This document shows positions 62,251-64,000 of a stretch of 64,000 nucleotides of DNA, in pieces. Positions within the stretch are counted from its first letter, which is position 1, and every line of letters begins with the position of its first letter. The position numbers were made by a program, and so were the translations under genes. This DNA comes from Vreelandella sedimenti. GTDB lineage: Bacteria > Pseudomonadota > Gammaproteobacteria > Pseudomonadales > Halomonadaceae. Location of the stretch: the NCBI RefSeq assembly GCF_013416325.1, contig NZ_JACCGK010000008.1, positions 1 to 64,000 of the forward strand. The letters are read 5' to 3'. Under the pieces are notes generated by a model. The model ran no database searches, was not told the DNA's origin, and worked only from the letters and a program-made list of their open reading frames with translations.

Positions 62251-63710
62251 GTTGGATCCTTGAAAGTATCTTGCAAAAAGCGCTGGCCTTTAGCCGTTAA
62301 GCGGTATTGTTGAAGGCGGCTATTGGGCTTTTCGGGCAGCGTCATTTCGATAAGCTGCTGATTCTGCAACCACGTCATTTGCCTTTTCAGCTGCCCCGAA
62401 ACGCCCTTGTGACCAAAGGACTTGGCAATCTCGGCTTTACCTAGGGGCCGGTCGGCAAGGCATTGAAGTATTCTATCGGCCAGACCTGACTCGGGCCGTG
62501 ACTCGGGCCGTGACTCGGGCCGTGACTCGGGCCGTGACTGAGTCACTCCTTGGCCAGCATGCAGCTGTTCAAGCGGCACAATAAAGCGCAATCGGTTGGC
62601 CACCTCCTCAATGCGCGGCTCTGGCAGCCCCTGGGCGGCGGCCTCGGCAAAAATACGCTTTACGCCGCTGCCCCACTGCTCAATCAGGCCAAGCTCACGA
62701 AATACGCGGGCAATCACTGGGTTGCGAATCATCGAAACGCCGCGTTTCATGTCTTCAATCGTCATGCCGGGCATCAGTAGCCCTGGGCTTTCAATCTCGA
62801 TACGGTCGTCATAAAACGCAATGCGTATGGGGCTGCCGCGTTGGGAGTAGTCGCTGTGTACCAAGGCGTTAATAATCGCTTCACGCAGGATGGTCAGCGG
62901 GATACTCCACACATCGCGGCGACGCATGGCGCCAAACTCTGCCTGCTTGAAGGCATGTTTTTTGAGAAACAGCTCGATGTCATCAACCGCCTGGGGTAAC
63001 GGCGCGTGAATATCTGTCTGGTCGAAAATCTCGACCTTATCGTTACCGCGAAAACGCCCGCACTGAATCCAGGCATCTTCAAAGTGCCATTGGCGCTCGC
63101 GGCCAAACAGCAAAACTCCGCCCACGCTGGGTACTAGGCGACCTTGATACGAGACAATTAGCCGTAACGTGCGAAGCTTATTATCATCAAGCAGTTGTTC
63201 GCTGCGAAAGGCTTGCTGTATGGCGTTTTGGTCAAGGTCGTCACGGCTCAGCTCGGGCATGGGCTGAACGTCAAAGGTGGTTCCGCTCGCTTGGCGCTGC
63301 ATTTCCTGGATGAGCGCCAACCCCGCCTGCCGATTGCTGGAACCGAGCCGCACCAGCACACCGCTTTCTTCGCCAAGCGCTTTGAAAAAGTGTGGGCGTG
63401 CGCTACTCAAAAACACCTCAATACACACCAGGGTATGTTCGCCCACGCTCACCAGTTCAATATTGGGTAATAGCCGAGGGTGAATGGCATCCGCTATCAT
63501 GCTGGTCAGGCGCTCTTCCATATCCAGCGGATCATCCACGCCTAGCACGGTGCCATCATCGTCAACACCAATGATCAACTGGCCACCGGCCGTATTGGCA
63601 AAGGCGACCAGTGTTTTCATCAGCGGCTTAGGCGATGATAGGTCGCGCTTGAACTCAAGCTGCTTACCTTCTGGCTCGCTTAGGCGCTGTTCAATGGTCG
63701 CGGTGGTCAT
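62247..63710 (-). CDS. AlbA_2/Schlafen-like ATP-binding protein inserted between brxC and pglX
   Basis: 487 residues. The N-terminal AlbA_2 (Schlafen-like) domain has EGKQLEFKRDLSSPKPLMKT, AFANTAGGQLIIGVDDDGTV and VRLGSSNRQA. The GHKL/HATPase_c_4-type block contains IPLTILREAIINALVHSDYS and IEIESPGLLMPGMT. A spacer of four or five SRPE repeats (SRPESRPESRPESRPES) precedes a winged-helix C-terminus (GKAEIAKSFGHKGVSGQLKR). Proteins of this form act as transcription or nucleic-acid binding regulators and occur in some BREX operons. It overlaps pglX by 4 bp. Confidence 0.8.
   Translation of the reverse strand: MTTATIEQRLSEPEGKQLEFKRDLSSPKPLMKTLVAFANTAGGQLIIGVDDDGTVLGVDDPLDMEERLTSMIADAIHPRLLPNIELVSVGEHTLVCIEVFLSSARPHFFKALGEESGVLVRLGSSNRQAGLALIQEMQRQASGTTFDVQPMPELSRDDLDQNAIQQAFRSEQLLDDNKLRTLRLIVSYQGRLVPSVGGVLLFGRERQWHFEDAWIQCGRFRGNDKVEIFDQTDIHAPLPQAVDDIELFLKKHAFKQAEFGAMRRRDVWSIPLTILREAIINALVHSDYSQRGSPIRIAFYDDRIEIESPGLLMPGMTIEDMKRGVSMIRNPVIARVFRELGLIEQWGSGVKRIFAEAAAQGLPEPRIEEVANRLRFIVPLEQLHAGQGVTQSRPESRPESRPESRPESGLADRILQCLADRPLGKAEIAKSFGHKGVSGQLKRQMTWLQNQQLIEMTLPEKPNSRLQQYRLTAKGQRFLQDTFKDPT
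62488..62535 (-). repeat. Four 12-bp in-frame tandem repeats (SRPE linker)
   Basis: GACTCGGGCCGT is repeated exactly four times in the + strand and encodes SerArgProGlu on the minus strand. As 12 is a multiple of three, slippage would change linker length without frameshifting the gene. The repeats sit between the ATP-binding block and the winged helix. Confidence 0.85.
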
Positions 63711-63821
63711 AGGTGCCTTGTTGACTTTTCATATTTCTTTCCGCTTCGCTGTCCCGCGTCCTAGGACACGGGACGGCAGTGAACAGGCATATTGGTCGTG
63801 TCAACAAAAATCGTTTGAACA

Positions 63822-64000
63822 CTAACGCACCTGTACCCGTTTGCCCGCTGAAAGTGACCGTTCCAGCTCTTTTCTCAGCTCGTCCATAAACGCATCGACT
63901 TCCGCTTGGCTTTCCAGGTACACGCCACTATGCACGCGGCTAAGTACGTCGCTTACACGCACTCTTGCCACGGGTTTGGGGGCATTTACCGCCGCCGGTA
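63822..64000 (-). CDS. brxC: BrxC C-terminus (clipped at the window edge)
   Basis: Only the last 58 residues are visible: RVRVSDVLSRVHSGVYLESQ, then EVDAFMDELRKELERSLSAG and KRVQVR. The ending (YLES..EVDAF...LR.EL......GKRV) is typical of the BREX-1 ATPase BrxC/PglY, a large AAA-type protein. Upstream position relative to pglX is as expected. About 110 bp without genes separate it from the AlbA-type gene. Confidence 0.8.
   Translation of the reverse strand, partial: PAAVNAPKPVARVRVSDVLSRVHSGVYLESQAEVDAFMDELRKELERSLSAGKRVQVR

Overview
The window looks like a gammaproteobacterial chromosome, probably a Halomonas-type marine or halophilic bacterium. That is an inference from protein flavour (TTT-type tricarboxylate transporter, BREX-1, UmuDC/DUF1654, ArsR type), not from a marker gene. 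Most of it is accessory DNA. At 754-798 lies the 3' part of a tRNA-Pro(GGG), starting exactly at the anticodon loop and read on the minus strand, immediately beside a P4-like tyrosine integrase (968-2323). This is the usual left end (attL) of an island that extends rightward. No intact tRNA-Pro is visible, so the right end should lie beyond base 64000 or has been lost.

Layout. 1-798: a clipped oxidoreductase, an ArsR regulator with palindromic operators, and the att site. 0.97-2.6 kb: integrase and an orphan VapB-like antitoxin. 2.8-15.6 kb: a dense NAD/nucleotide-signalling conflict region with four TIR proteins of different architecture (a TIR with an in-frame stop, an Xre/DUF2384-TIR fusion, a TIR-helical protein, and a TIR-TM protein with sixteen 32-residue repeats), plus a SLOG-like protein with four membrane segments, a patatin phospholipase interrupted by TGA, and a channel-like protein with two Rossmann domains and a RyR domain. 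16.2-19.1 kb: an SOS module (SRAP peptidase divergent from DUF1654-umuD-umuC around a LexA box). 19.4-20.4 kb: an orphan Xre/ParS-type antitoxin, a transposase remnant and a zinc-ribbon microprotein. 20.6-24.3 kb: Gabija (gajA-gajB). 24.5-25.6 kb: a decayed IS3-family element with a 4-bp target duplication. 26-28.5 kb: a DnaQ-like exonuclease, a 37-aa membrane peptide and a 14-unit array of 66-bp palindrome-bearing repeats. 28.8-39.1 kb: a sugar-acid catabolic and transport cluster with its FCD/GntR regulator. 39-40.5 kb: a second integrase with a small partner gene. 41.7-64 kb, all minus strand: a BREX type 1 locus (brxC clipped, AlbA_2/Slfn-like gene, pglX, inserted cassettes, pglZ, brxL; brxA and brxB must lie past the right edge).

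How it works together. BREX, Gabija, the TIR proteins and the SLOG/patatin/RyR group are all recognisable or likely anti-phage modules, so this is a defence island with one metabolic cargo block. The BREX locus carries two cassettes between pglX and pglZ: a pair of dynamin-like GTPases (the second with a KH-like C-terminus), and a NERD-helicase, a TPR/cold-shock-like protein, a DUF262/HNH protein and a PD-(D/E)XK protein. Between them lies an intact 195-codon frame made of the first ~86 residues of PglZ fused to the last ~105 of PglX, so each cassette is bounded by a pglX 3' end and a pglZ 5' end. I read this as the scar of stacking two pglX-cassette-pglZ units by homologous recombination.

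The best candidates for undescribed biology are the SLOG-4TM/patatin/TIR-repeat/RyR gene group, the Xre-antitoxin-TIR fusion, the two-slot BREX architecture with its PglZ-PglX chimera, the NERD-helicase plus TPR/OB pair, and the 66-bp palindrome array. Several genes carry single lesions (TIR, patatin, hydroxyacid oxidase, transposase), so part of the island is decaying or was sequenced with a few errors.
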